From: Parvibaculum sp.
GTDB lineage: Bacteria > Pseudomonadota > Alphaproteobacteria > Parvibaculales > Parvibaculaceae
Reading direction: 5' to 3'
DNA: 64,000 nucleotides
NCBI GenBank assembly: GCA_019635955.1
Contig: JAHBYL010000007.1
Span: forward strand, 1-64,000
Shown: positions 20,365-28,826 of the stretch, in pieces
Position numbering within the stretch: position 1 is the first letter of the stretch
How the letters are laid out: each line of letters begins with the position of its first letter
Program-made: the position numbers and the translations under genes
Notes under the pieces: model-generated
What the model was told of the DNA's origin: nothing
What the model saw: the letters and a program-made list of their open reading frames with translations, nothing else
Databases searched by the model: none

Positions 20365-20958
20365 ATGTTCACCGAGGCTCTTTTGCTCGGCGCGCTGTTC
20401 ATCGCGACGATGAGTTTCACGCCGGGGCCTGCCAATCTCAGCCTTCTCTCCGTCGGCGCGTCGGTCGGGCTCGCCCGCGCGCTGCCTTATCTCTTCGGGA
20501 TATGGGCAGGCGGCTTTTTCGTGATCGCAGCGGGTGCGCTCGGCCTCGGCGCCTTGTTCGTCGCATGGCCGGAGGCTTATCTCGCGCTCAAGTTTTTCGG
20601 CTTCGCCTATATCTGCTGGCTCGGCTGGAGGCTTGCGAGGGCGGGTTTCGGCGGAGCGGCATTCGAGGCAGCGCCATCGTTCTGGGCAGGACTTCTGCTT
20701 CATCCCGTCAATCCGAAAGCCTATGTACAGAACGTGATGGTATTCACCGCCTTTGTCGCACCGGCTGCGCCCTACGGGCCGCAAGCGGCGGCACTTGTCT
20801 GCATTTCCATGGGCGCAATGATGATGGCGACCTCGCTATGGGGCATTGGCGGCGATGCGATCCGCCGCTTCGTGCGTGAGCCGCGCATCATGCGTGCGAT
20901 TGCCGTCGCTGCCTCGGCGCTGATGGTCGCGAGCGTCGGCGCTGCGCTTGTTCTCTAG
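20365..20958 (+). CDS. LysE/RhtB-family amino acid exporter
   Basis: This 197-residue inner-membrane protein has the LysE/RhtB signature near its N-terminus (ATMSFTPGPANLSLLSVGASVG) and about six membrane helices. NPKAYVQNVMVF is typical of the family's central loop. Such proteins export amino acids or their derivatives. The ATG at 20365 is chosen because it begins the first helix. It lies 29 bases after phzF in the same putative MocR-controlled operon. Its TAG stop overlaps the stop of the convergent EamA gene within a shared CTAG. The substrate is unknown. Confidence 0.88.
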   Translation: MFTEALLLGALFIATMSFTPGPANLSLLSVGASVGLARALPYLFGIWAGGFFVIAAGALGLGALFVAWPEAYLALKFFGFAYICWLGWRLARAGFGGAAFEAAPSFWAGLLLHPVNPKAYVQNVMVFTAFVAPAAPYGPQAAALVCISMGAMMMATSLWGIGGDAIRRFVREPRIMRAIAVAASALMVASVGAALVL

Positions 20959-21839
20959 CCGCGCCGCCACTCGCTCACGGCGATGCCCGCAAGGATGAGG
21001 CCGAGGCCAACCAGCACACGATCCTGCAGCGCTTCGCCGAAAATCAGGTAGCCCGCAATCGCGGCGAAGACGGGGACGAGATAATTGGTGAGCGAAACGA
21101 AGGTTGCGCCGGTCTTGTCCACGAGGCGGAAGAAGACGACCGCCGCAAGCCCCGTCGAGAATATGCCGAGCCCGGCAATGCCGAGAAGCGACGCGGGGCT
21201 TGCCCCGGCAAGGTCCACGGGCGGCGACATGGCGGCGGCAAGCAGGGTTCCGATCAATGCGCCGGAGAGCATCACGCCGGAAGATTTTGCGAGAACCGGC
21301 ATGTCAGGCATGCGCCGCGCCAGCACGTTGTTGCAGGCGAAGCAGAACGCCCCTGCCAGAACGGCAAGCTGGCCCATGACCCTGTCGCTGCCAGATGCGA
21401 TGCCGCCAAGGGCTGCGGGGCCGAGCACGACCACGAGACCGGCAAAGCCGATGAGAAAGCCCGCAGCACGCCGGGGCGTTATGCGCTCATCCTTCAGGGC
21501 CAGATGGGCGATCAGCAGCGTGGCGAGCGGTGTGAAGCCGATCAGGATGCCCGCAAGCGCAGAGGAAATATGCTGTTGGCCCCAGCTGATCGCGAGGAAG
21601 GGCAGGATGTTGCCGACCAGCGCCAGCGCGGCGAACCAGCCCCAGGCCCCCGGGCGAAGCGGCAGGCGGCGCGCGACAAGCGCCAGCGGCAAAAGCAGCA
21701 GCGCCGCCGCAGCGAGCCGCCCGGCCATGGTCCATTCGGGAGCCACGGTTTCGACCGAGATCTTGGCAAAGGCGAATGCCGACCCCCAGAGGGCGACAAG
21801 TAGGCCCAGCATGAGCCAGCGTGCGGAGGCGTGCGGCAA
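20955..21839 (-). CDS. EamA-family (DMT) transporter
   Basis: The 294-residue protein has about ten membrane helices arranged as two EamA repeats. The first starts at LMLGLLVALWGSAFAFAKIS and the second near QLAVLAGAFCFACNNVLARR. Motifs such as ISWGQQHISSALAGILIGFTPL and TNYLVPVFAAIAGYLIFGE are typical of drug/metabolite exporters. The start is uncertain: TTG at 21839 gives a short leader, while ATG at 21812 starts at the first helix. Neither has a strong Shine-Dalgarno. It converges on lysE with overlapping stops. The substrate cannot be told from sequence. Confidence 0.88.
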   Translation of the reverse strand: MPHASARWLMLGLLVALWGSAFAFAKISVETVAPEWTMAGRLAAAALLLLPLALVARRLPLRPGAWGWFAALALVGNILPFLAISWGQQHISSALAGILIGFTPLATLLIAHLALKDERITPRRAAGFLIGFAGLVVVLGPAALGGIASGSDRVMGQLAVLAGAFCFACNNVLARRMPDMPVLAKSSGVMLSGALIGTLLAAAMSPPVDLAGASPASLLGIAGLGIFSTGLAAVVFFRLVDKTGATFVSLTNYLVPVFAAIAGYLIFGEALQDRVLVGLGLILAGIAVSEWRRG

Positions 21840-21955
21840 GGGTGATTCCCGGTTGAGGTGCCGTTCGGAGGGGCCCCGCGGCAGGTGTCATGAAGATAAT
21901 TCCCCGGCTTCCTGCGGGTTCCGCAGGCCGTGAATTTCCGTCGCGGGGGCGTCAT

Positions 21956-21984
21956 TTGACTTGGGATGGGGAGAGGCATATACG
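21956..21984 (+). promoter_or_regulatory. serC promoter
   Basis: TTGACT (21956-21961), a 17-base spacer and TATACG (21979-21984) form a good sigma-70 promoter. The predicted start site near 21991 falls exactly at the 5' edge of the serC leader RNA structure, which supports both assignments. An upstream hairpin (CCTGCGG 21911-21917, CCGCAGG 21921-21927) has no assigned role. Confidence 0.6.
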
Positions 21985-21990
21985 CAGCGG

Positions 21991-22041
21991 CGGGACACCC
22001 CTCCCCACCGAGGGGCAGCTATCTGAAAGGGTAGGTTGCAA
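21991..22041 (+). ncRNA. serC-type leader RNA
   Basis: Two adjacent hairpins immediately precede the serC start. CCCCTC (21998-22003) pairs with GAGGGG (22010-22015). CTATC (22019-22023) pairs with GGTAG (22030-22034), with one G-T pair and a TGAAAG loop. The second stem contains the Shine-Dalgarno region GGGTAGG, so folding would hide the ribosome site. A conserved serC RNA motif at this position in alphaproteobacteria is established (described in the study that found the SAM-II riboswitch). Assignment of this sequence to it rests on position and architecture recalled, not on a covariance search. Its ligand, if any, is unknown. Confidence 0.7.
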
Positions 22042-23214
22042 ATGACCGCCACTGAGCGTCCGGCTGTGCGTCCGGCCAATCCGCACTTCTCCTCCGGCCC
22101 TTGCGCCAAGCGCCCCGGCTGGTCCGTCAAAAATCTCGAACATGCCCTCGTTGGCCGCAGCCACCGGTCGAAGCCCGGCAAGGCGCGCATCGTCGAGACG
22201 ATCGACAAGACCCGCGCCATTCTCGGTGTACCCGCGGATTACCGCATCGGCATCGTGCCCGCTTCCGATACCGGCGCCGTCGAAATGGCGCTCTGGTCGC
22301 TGCTCGGTGCGCGCGGCGTCGACATGCTTGCCTGGGAGAGCTTCGGCGAAGGCTGGGTCACGGATGTCGTGAAACAGCTCAAGCTCAAGGACACCCGCGT
22401 TCTCAAGGCGCCTTACGGCCAGCTCCCGAATCTCGCGGAAGTCAATTTCGACAATGACGTCGTCTTTACCTGGAACGGCACCACCTCCGGTGTGCGCGTA
22501 CCGAATGGCGACTGGATCGCGGCGGACCGCAAGGGCCTCACGATCTGCGACGCGACGTCCGCCGCCTTCGCGCAGGATCTTCCCTGGCCGAAGCTCGATG
22601 TCGTCACCTATTCCTGGCAGAAGGTGCTGGGCGGCGAGGCCGCGCATGGCATCCTGATCCTCAGCCCCCGCGCGGTCGAACGGCTCGAGAGCTACACGCC
22701 CGCCTGGCCCATGCCGAAGATTTTCCGCATGACCAAGGGCGGAAAGCTCATCGAAGGCATCTTCAAGGGCGAGACGATCAATACCCCGTCCATGATCTGC
22801 GTCGAGGATTATCTCGATGCGCTGAACTGGGCCGACTCGATCGGCGGCCTCAAGTCGCTCATCGCGCGCGCGGATGCGAATGCCGCCGTGATCGCCGAAT
22901 GGGCGGGCCGGACCCCCTGGGCCGAATTCCTCGCCGAAAAGGTCGAGACACGCTCGAATACCTCCGTCTGCCTCAAGATCGTCGATCCCCGCGTCACCGC
23001 GCTCGACGAGGAAGCGCAGGTGGCCTTTGCCAAGAAGATCGCCGATCTTCTCGACAAGGAAGGCGTCGCCAACGACATCGCAGGTTACCGGGATGCGCCG
23101 GCGGGTCTGCGTATCTGGGCGGGTGCCACGGTCGAGACCGCCGACATGCGCGCGCTGATGCCCTGGCTCGACTGGGCCTTTGCGCAAGCCATCGCCTCGC
23201 TCGAAACGGCGTGA
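22042..23214 (+). CDS. serC: Phosphoserine aminotransferase SerC
   Basis: SerC converts 3-phosphohydroxypyruvate and glutamate to phosphoserine and 2-oxoglutarate, the second step of serine synthesis. The 390-residue PLP enzyme belongs to the alphaproteobacterial SerC subgroup, starting near [16 protein letters not shown]. The Schiff-base lysine is K194 in [14 protein letters not shown]. The ATG at 22042 lies six bases downstream of an in-frame TTG and is better spaced from GGGTAGG. It is preceded by a leader RNA and followed by serA, which encodes the preceding step, so the pair likely forms one serine-synthesis transcript. Confidence 0.96.
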   Translation: MTATERPAVRPANPHFSSGPCAKRPGWSVKNLEHALVGRSHRSKPGKARIVETIDKTRAILGVPADYRIGIVPASDTGAVEMALWSLLGARGVDMLAWESFGEGWVTDVVKQLKLKDTRVLKAPYGQLPNLAEVNFDNDVVFTWNGTTSGVRVPNGDWIAADRKGLTICDATSAAFAQDLPWPKLDVVTYSWQKVLGGEAAHGILILSPRAVERLESYTPAWPMPKIFRMTKGGKLIEGIFKGETINTPSMICVEDYLDALNWADSIGGLKSLIARADANAAVIAEWAGRTPWAEFLAEKVETRSNTSVCLKIVDPRVTALDEEAQVAFAKKIADLLDKEGVANDIAGYRDAPAGLRIWAGATVETADMRALMPWLDWAFAQAIASLETA

Positions 23215-23243
23215 ACTGAACTCACTACGATTGAACCCTTTTG

Positions 23244-23358
23244 TCGTCATTGCCGCGCCGGACCGCAGGTCCGTGACCCGGCAATCCAGAGCGCCGATCC
23301 CGGAGAGTGCGGTTCTGGATGCCCGGCCCCTTCAAATGCAGGCGGCGGGCATGACGAG
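23244..23358. repeat. Cruciform-type intergenic palindromic repeat (copy 1)
   Basis: This 115-base element fills the serC-serA gap. Its ends TCGTCATTGCCGC (23244-23256) and GCGGGCATGACGA (23346-23358) are inverted repeats. Nested pairs include GGACC/GGTCC, a CCGGCAATCCAGA arm near 23278-23290 and a TCTGGATGCCCGG arm near 23314-23326. It can fold as a multi-arm structure. The layout (hairpin, ATCCA, spacer, TGGAT, hairpin) recurs at 42198-42282. Such elements are common between genes of alphaproteobacteria and may stabilise or attenuate polycistronic mRNA. Confidence 0.75.
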
Positions 23359-23378
23359 TAGATTAGATGGAGGCTCGA

Positions 23379-24956
23379 ATGCCCAAGGTTCTGATTTCCG
23401 ACAGCCTGTCCCCCGCCGCCGTGCAGATATTCAAGGATCGCGGCATCGAGGTGGATGTGAAGACCGGTCTCGACCGCGATCAGCTCATCGAGATCATCGG
23501 TGAGTATGATGGTCTCGCCATCCGCTCTGCCACCAAGGTCACGCCGCCCGTTCTCGCTGCGGCTAAGAAGCTGAAAGTCGTCGGCCGCGCCGGCATCGGC
23601 GTCGACAATGTCGATCTTCCGGCGGCAACGGCGGCTGGCGTCATTGTGATGAACACGCCGTTCGGCAACTCGATCACCACTGCCGAACATGCGATCTCCC
23701 TGATGCTCTCGCTCGCCCGCGATATTCCGCAGGCCAATGCTTCCACGCATGCGGGCAAGTGGGAGAAGTCGAAATTCATGGGCGTCGAAGTCACGGCCAA
23801 GACGCTCGGTGTCATCGGCTGCGGCAATATCGGCTCCATCGTGGCCGATCGCGGCCTCGGCCTTCGCATGAAGGTCATCGCCTTCGATCCGTTCCTCACG
23901 CCCGAGCGCGCGCAGGATCTCGGCGTGGAGAAGGTCGACCTCGACGAGCTTCTGAAGCGCGCCGACTTCATCACGCTGCACACGCCGCTCACGGACAAGA
24001 CTCGTAACATCCTGAACGCCGAGAATCTCGCGAAGTGCAAGAAGGGCGTGCGGATCGTCAATTGCGCGCGTGGCGGGCTCATCGTCGAGGCGGATCTCAA
24101 GGCCGCTATCGAGAGCGGCCATGTCGCGGGCGCGGCGCTCGACGTTTTCGAGGAAGAGCCGGCGAAGTCGAACCCGCTTTTCGGCATGGAGCAGGTAATC
24201 TGCACGCCGCATCTCGGCGCTTCCACCAATGAAGCGCAGGAGAACGTCGCGCTTCAGGTTGCCGAACAGATGTCGGACTACCTCCTCTCGGGCGCGATCA
24301 CGAATTCGGTCAACGTGCCGTCGGTTTCTGCCGAAGAAGCGCCGAAGCTCACGCCGTTCCTCACGCTCGCGCAGCAGCTCGGCTCCTTCGCCGGGCAGCT
24401 CACAGAGACGGGTATCTCCGCCGTTACCATCGAATATTCCGGCGATGTCGCGGATATGAATACGCGCGTTCTCACCAATGCTGCGCTCACGGGTCTTCTC
24501 AAGCCGCAGCTCGAAGACGTGAACATGGTCTCCGCCCCGGTCATTGCCAAGGACCGCGACATCAAGGTTGCCGAAGTGAAGCTCGAGCAGCAGGGCGCCT
24601 ATGAAACCTATATCCGCCTCATCGTGAAGACGGAGCGGCAGGAGCGCGCCGTCGCCGGCACCGTCTTCTCGGGCGGTCTGCCTCGCATCATCCAGGTTAA
24701 GGGCGTCAACATGGAAGCCACGCTTGGCCGTCACATGCTCTATGTGACGAATATCGACAAGCCGGGCTTCATCGGCGCGCTCGGTTCGCTGCTCGGCAAG
24801 GCGGGCATCAACATTGCGAATTTCAATCTGGGCCGCGAAAAGGCGGGCGGCGATGCCATCTGTCTCATCGAGGTGGATGCGGAGGTCCCGGCCGAAATCC
24901 TCGCGGAAATCCAGGCCTTGCCGCATGTGGTGCAGGTAAAGGCGCTGAGTTTCTGA
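23379..24956 (+). CDS. serA: D-3-phosphoglycerate dehydrogenase SerA
   Basis: SerA oxidises 3-phosphoglycerate to 3-phosphohydroxypyruvate, the committed step of serine synthesis. The 525-residue protein is of the long type. It has a split substrate domain, a Rossmann domain with GVIGCGNIGSIVADRGLG near 145-165 and the catalytic His in CTPHLGASTNEAQ. An intervening domain follows. The C-terminal ACT domain (DKPGFIGALGSLLGKAGINI) could bind serine for feedback control. The ATG at 23379 has GGAGG 6 bases upstream, so it is preferred to the ATG at 23367. A strong terminator follows. Confidence 0.97.
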   Translation: MPKVLISDSLSPAAVQIFKDRGIEVDVKTGLDRDQLIEIIGEYDGLAIRSATKVTPPVLAAAKKLKVVGRAGIGVDNVDLPAATAAGVIVMNTPFGNSITTAEHAISLMLSLARDIPQANASTHAGKWEKSKFMGVEVTAKTLGVIGCGNIGSIVADRGLGLRMKVIAFDPFLTPERAQDLGVEKVDLDELLKRADFITLHTPLTDKTRNILNAENLAKCKKGVRIVNCARGGLIVEADLKAAIESGHVAGAALDVFEEEPAKSNPLFGMEQVICTPHLGASTNEAQENVALQVAEQMSDYLLSGAITNSVNVPSVSAEEAPKLTPFLTLAQQLGSFAGQLTETGISAVTIEYSGDVADMNTRVLTNAALTGLLKPQLEDVNMVSAPVIAKDRDIKVAEVKLEQQGAYETYIRLIVKTERQERAVAGTVFSGGLPRIIQVKGVNMEATLGRHMLYVTNIDKPGFIGALGSLLGKAGINIANFNLGREKAGGDAICLIEVDAEVPAEILAEIQALPHVVQVKALSF

Positions 24957-24982
24957 CACTCAGATGTCATATAGAATCGAAA

Positions 24983-25010
24983 GGCGGGCCCCTGCGGGCC
25001 CGCCATTTTT
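24983..25010 (+). terminator. Intrinsic terminator of serA
   Basis: A perfect 9-bp stem, GGCGGGCCC (24983-24991) with GGGCCCGCC (24996-25004), has a CTGC loop and is followed by ATTTTTC. It ends the serC-serA transcript. Confidence 0.93.
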
Positions 25011-25084
25011 CTTTCCGGTAATACTCTCTTAACCAAGTGAAGCCGAGACTATCCCCTAGTGTTGCGTATTGCCGGGGGGCATAA

Positions 25085-25579
25085 ATGTCTAATCGGTTGA
25101 ACGGGTTCCGTGACCCGAGGTTGGCCTTTCTCTTCGATTACTGGTGCAGGAAGAGGGGCGAGCGCGTTGCAGCGTCGCGTATGGATCTGCTGCCATCCGA
25201 GATCAAATCCTTTTTGCCGATCATGAATCTGATCGATGTGAATCGCGATCCTTTGCAGTTCCGGCACCGGCTGGTCGGCACCGAGATCGTGGATCAACTT
25301 GGCCGGGATGTGACGGGCGCCTTTGTGTCGCCGGAGCTTTACGGAAATGCATTCCCGCAGATATTCGATGCGCTCCGCGCCGTTGTAGAAGAAGTACAGC
25401 CTTATGCGCGGCGGACACGGCTTTCATGGCACGACCGGAACTGGCTGTGCGCGGAGTCGATCGTGCTTCCGCTCATCGACAGCACCGGCGAAGTCAACAT
25501 GGTGCTGCGCGCGGCGAGCTACTTCACAGATACGCGAGCGGTGGATGGCGACGGCGAGGTCTGGCCGCTCGCGGCATGA
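25085..25579 (+). CDS. PAS-domain protein (PAS_5 type)
   Basis: This 164-residue single-domain protein matches the small PAS_5-type sensors abundant in alphaproteobacteria. The N-terminal segment FLFDYWCRKRGERVAASRMDL has the usual YW-x3-RG pattern. SFLPIMNLIDVNRDPLQFRHRLVGTEIVDQLGRDVTG follows with the family's FRHRLVGT core. There is no output domain, membrane segment or signal peptide, so it probably acts in the cytoplasm through protein contacts. Ligand and partners are unknown. Its stop lies two bases from the stop of the converging pentapeptide-repeat gene. Confidence 0.8.
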   Translation: MSNRLNGFRDPRLAFLFDYWCRKRGERVAASRMDLLPSEIKSFLPIMNLIDVNRDPLQFRHRLVGTEIVDQLGRDVTGAFVSPELYGNAFPQIFDALRAVVEEVQPYARRTRLSWHDRNWLCAESIVLPLIDSTGEVNMVLRAASYFTDTRAVDGDGEVWPLAA

Positions 25580-25581
25580 TG

Positions 25582-26247
25582 TCAGTCCGTGGCGGGCGCG
25601 CAGCGCGGTATGCTCAATCCCGGCGGCAGGATCGTCTTTTCATCGCCGCAGGCCTTGGCGAGCTGTGCGTTCGACAAGCCGGTCGCACGGGTAAAATCCG
25701 CACCGCTCAGATTGGCGCCTGTGAGGTCCACGCTGCCTAGATGCGCGTGATGAAAAATGGCGTTCCGCGCATCGACATCGCGGAACGAGAGCCGGTTCAC
25801 GAATTCGATGATGCGCAGATTGGCGCCGCGGAGGTCTGCACCGGTGAAATCCGCGTAGTGCATGCGCGCCGCGTCGAGCCGCGCGTTCTGCAGCTTGGCA
25901 TTGCGGAAGCTCGTCCGGGTCAGATCCGAGCCCGAAAGATTGGCGCCTGAAAGATTGGCGCCGTCGAGCTTAGACCGGGTGAGATGAATGCCCGTCATTT
26001 CCGCGCCTCGGAGCATCGCACCTGTCAGGTCGGTGCGTTGAAAGGCGGCGAGGCGCAGAAAATGTCCGTCGAAATTGGCCCCGCTCAAATCGCATTTCTC
26101 GCAGTTGACGATCGTCTTGAACTGCTTTGCCGAAATCTCGGCGACACGCGCTGCAACATCGGGCGTCATCTCGGCTGAAGCCTCGGCGGAGAGAGGCGCT
26201 GTCGCGAGAAGCGGGAGGACGAGTAGGGCCTTCTTCAGTTGTCTCAT
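25582..26247 (-). CDS. Secreted pentapeptide-repeat protein
   Basis: The 221-residue protein has a signal peptide (LKKALLVLPLLATAPLSAEA). From about residue 60 it has some 20 tandem pentapeptides of the A(D/N)LxX type, for example ANLSG, SDLTR, ADLRG and VDLTG. These fold as a right-handed quadrilateral beta-helix. A CEKCDLSGANF segment precedes the repeats. Secreted members are usually of unknown function. The gyrase-protecting members are cytoplasmic, so that role is unlikely here. Three downstream cysteines occur near the C-terminus. It lies upstream-adjacent to the osmC gene on the same strand only 7 bases away, so it may be co-transcribed with pirin-osmC. Confidence 0.82.
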   Translation of the reverse strand: MRQLKKALLVLPLLATAPLSAEASAEMTPDVAARVAEISAKQFKTIVNCEKCDLSGANFDGHFLRLAAFQRTDLTGAMLRGAEMTGIHLTRSKLDGANLSGANLSGSDLTRTSFRNAKLQNARLDAARMHYADFTGADLRGANLRIIEFVNRLSFRDVDARNAIFHHAHLGSVDLTGANLSGADFTRATGLSNAQLAKACGDEKTILPPGLSIPRCAPATD

Positions 26248-26254
26248 TTCCGCG

Positions 26255-26644
26255 TCACTTGAACATCGTTGAAATTGTCAGGCTGCGCTTCAGCGTTTTC
26301 GTCACCGGCGTCTTCTCGATGATGTCGCGAATGCGCTCCATCTGCTCGTTGGCTAATCTTTCGCTAAAACCTATCACACGCTCGATGCTCTCGTTTCCCT
26401 CCTTGTCGCGTTTGAAGGAAAGGTCCGCCGTGATCGTGCCGAGCGACCAGCCCTTGCGATCCGCATAGAGGCGCAGTGTGGCCGAAGTGCAGGCAGCGAG
26501 CGAGGCGACCAGCAATTCGTACGGCGCCGGTCCCTTGTCCGTGCCGTGATTGCTTTCCGGTTCGTCTGCGGTCATGCGGTGCTGGCGGGCTTCCATTTCC
26601 TGAAAGACGCTTTCCTTGCTCACGAGATGCACGTGTGTCGCCAT
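26255..26644 (-). CDS. OsmC/Ohr-family peroxiredoxin-like protein
   Basis: OsmC/Ohr proteins are dimeric thiol peroxidases acting on organic hydroperoxides. This 129-residue member has the segment GPAPYELLVASLAACTSATLR around 40-60, where the C-terminal-helix cysteine of the family sits (ACTS). The first catalytic cysteine position is less clear. It may therefore belong to the YhfA-like branch with altered activity. The ATG at 26644 lies two bases after the pirin stop, so the two genes are coupled. Longer in-frame starts overlap pirin and lack family similarity. Confidence 0.83.
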   Translation of the reverse strand: MATHVHLVSKESVFQEMEARQHRMTADEPESNHGTDKGPAPYELLVASLAACTSATLRLYADRKGWSLGTITADLSFKRDKEGNESIERVIGFSERLANEQMERIRDIIEKTPVTKTLKRSLTISTMFK

Positions 26645-26646
26645 GT

Positions 26647-27564
26647 TCAACGCTCCGGTAAGGGGATGAATTCGGTTTCGCCCGGCACCGGCTTGAAGCG
26701 GCCTTCCGCCCAGTCTTCTTTCGCCTGTTCGATCCGCTCGCGGCTCGAGGAAACGAAGTTCCACCAGATATGGCGCGGGCCTTCCAGCGCGGCGCCGCCA
26801 AGCAGCATCATGCGTGCCTTCGTTGCGGCCTTGATTGTGATGCGGTCGCCAGGCCGGAAGATCAGAAGTTGAGGTCCTTCGAAGGTTTCGCCTGCAATCT
26901 CCACCGCGCCATCGGCCACATAGATTGCGCGCTCTTCGTAGTCGGGATCGAGAGGCGCGATGCTGCCTGCTTCCAGTGCGAGATCGGCATAGAACCAGTC
27001 GGAGAGCGTCTTCACGGGCGAGCGTTTGCCGAAGACGTCGCCTGCGATAATGCGCGCGGTCACGCCGCCATCCGTGACCACCGGCAGATCCGTTTCCGGA
27101 TAGTGCTGGAAGCCGGGATCGGTTTCCTCAAGCGCCTTCGGCAGGGCGATCCAGCTCTGCATGCCGAAAACGCGCTGACCTTTCTTGCGCTGCGCATCCG
27201 GCGAGCGTTCCGAATGAGCGATTCCGCGTCCCGCCGTCATCAGGTTCATTGCGCCCGGCAATATTTCGAGCGCATTGCCCTCGCTGTCGCGATGCATGAT
27301 GGCGCCATCGAAAAGATAGGTGACGGTTGCAAGGCCGATATGGGGATGCGGCCGTACATCCATACCGATGCCGGGCTGCATGGAGGCCGGGCCCATCTGG
27401 TCGAGAAAGATGAACGGGCCGACCATCTGCCGCCTTGCCTGCGGCAGCGCACGGCGTACCTCGAAATTGCCGATATCGCGAGCGCGCGGCACGATAGCGA
27501 AATCGAGCGCATCGCAGGACTTCCTGTCGCCCGGTTCGGGGTCCTTGTCGGGTAGCCAGCTCAT
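26647..27564 (-). CDS. Pirin-family protein
   Basis: Pirins are bicupin iron proteins. Some act as quercetinases and others as transcription cofactors. The 305-residue protein shows the N-terminal cupin metal motif VRPHPHIGLATVTYLFDG and the downstream Glu region (NLMTAGRGIAHSERSP). The second cupin ends with LLIFRPGDRI. I chose the ATG at 27564 because AAGGAG lies 8 bases upstream. An ATG 36 bases further upstream adds residues outside the family pattern. It forms an operon with osmC, fitting a role in redox or electrophile stress, but no substrate can be assigned. Confidence 0.9.
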   Translation of the reverse strand: MSWLPDKDPEPGDRKSCDALDFAIVPRARDIGNFEVRRALPQARRQMVGPFIFLDQMGPASMQPGIGMDVRPHPHIGLATVTYLFDGAIMHRDSEGNALEILPGAMNLMTAGRGIAHSERSPDAQRKKGQRVFGMQSWIALPKALEETDPGFQHYPETDLPVVTDGGVTARIIAGDVFGKRSPVKTLSDWFYADLALEAGSIAPLDPDYEERAIYVADGAVEIAGETFEGPQLLIFRPGDRITIKAATKARMMLLGGAALEGPRHIWWNFVSSSRERIEQAKEDWAEGRFKPVPGETEFIPLPER

Positions 27565-27698
27565 GCCATGCACTCCTTGGGCCGGTGACTTTCGCAGCAT
27601 GAAGTATAGATGAGATCACGCCGTCTTCAGGCAAGAAATCGTGGACGCGGCGACATCTTGCTTTAATCTTGCGGGGCTGACGTGAGGGGTTGGGGCAT

Positions 27699-28811
27699 AT
27701 GAAACACGGACTGCTTCTCAGCATATTCGCGCTTGTTCTGCTGTCATGTGCGGAGCCGGGCCAGCCGCGCCGCGCCTTTGTGGCCCCGTCGCAATCCGAC
27801 AATCTCGCAGCGGTCATTGCGGATATTCAGACGGCGGATGCGCGGGCACGCGACGGCGACGTGACCGGTATCATGGCGCTCCCCCATAATGTTGACGTTC
27901 TCACGCGCGCGATCGATAGCGGAGGGGTGCAGGGCGATGCGATGGCCACGCTCCGTTATTATCGCGGGCTCGGGCGGCAGTTGCTCGTTCGCCTGAACGA
28001 GAGCCTGAAACTCCCCTTCGACAGGGAGATGGCCGAAGGCGCGCTGGCGGATTTTCTCGCCGTGGCGGATGCGGCCGGCGATGATCCGTCGCGCGTGCCG
28101 ATGAAAGCGAATGCAATTTTCAGCGCGGCGCAAGTAACCGCCGGGGTGCTCGGCGACAGGCCGAAAGGTTATGAATATTTCCGCCAATGCGCGGCTATGA
28201 AGCAGGCGGGGTGTCAGAACGTCATGGCGGTCGCCATGCTGACCGGGACCGAGGGGATTCCTCGCGACATCAACGGTGCACTTGCCATGCACAAGGAAGT
28301 CTATGACACCGGAATCGGGTACACGTGCGCGGGCAGCTACTCGGCCCGGTCCATCGCATTCATCGTGCATTTCACGGACGCTTCACTCGATGACCGGTCC
28401 GGACTGGATTGGCTGCGCCGTGCCAGCGGGCTGGCGGATCAGGTCAAGGCGCGCGCGGGGGGATTGGATGTCTGCAACACCCTGTCATACAGGATCGACG
28501 AGTATCTCATGCGGCTCGAAGCCGAGCAAAGAGAAGACGAGCTGCTGAGTCCTCTCCAAGGCAGCGACAGTCCGCTGAGACCCGTCGTTCTGGACTATCT
28601 GCTCGGCAAGGCGAGCGATACCGCCTATACGGCCGAACTGGGCAAGATGGACGCGCCCTCCCGCTGCGGCTATGCCTTCCTCGGCCTCTGGAAATCGTCG
28701 ATCGATGGAAACGCGGGTGCCGCCCGGAGCTATCGTTCCATCCTGGCCGAGAAGCCGGACGAACTCGCCTGCGCATCCAATCTCGTCTATGCCGAGCGGC
28801 TGATGCGGTAG
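27699..28811 (+). CDS. Putative lipoprotein of unknown function, paralogue A
   Basis: I do not recognise a named family for this 370-residue protein. It has a lipoprotein signal with lipobox LLSC (cysteine near residue 17). A helix-rich body follows with paired helical motifs (LRYYRGLGRQLL, YEYFRQCAAMKQAGCQN, LDWLRRASGLADQVKARA) that resemble TPR/Sel1-like solenoids. Several cysteines are conserved with the downstream paralogue B (for example KQAGCQ/KHAGCQ and DVCN/DHCA), suggesting periplasmic disulfides. A GAGGGG Shine-Dalgarno precedes the ATG. It is divergent from pirin and lies 15 bases ahead of its paralogue, so the pair is one operon. It is probably envelope-anchored. Confidence 0.75.
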   Translation: MKHGLLLSIFALVLLSCAEPGQPRRAFVAPSQSDNLAAVIADIQTADARARDGDVTGIMALPHNVDVLTRAIDSGGVQGDAMATLRYYRGLGRQLLVRLNESLKLPFDREMAEGALADFLAVADAAGDDPSRVPMKANAIFSAAQVTAGVLGDRPKGYEYFRQCAAMKQAGCQNVMAVAMLTGTEGIPRDINGALAMHKEVYDTGIGYTCAGSYSARSIAFIVHFTDASLDDRSGLDWLRRASGLADQVKARAGGLDVCNTLSYRIDEYLMRLEAEQREDELLSPLQGSDSPLRPVVLDYLLGKASDTAYTAELGKMDAPSRCGYAFLGLWKSSIDGNAGAARSYRSILAEKPDELACASNLVYAERLMR

Positions 28812-28826
28812 CTGCCTGGAGACATC

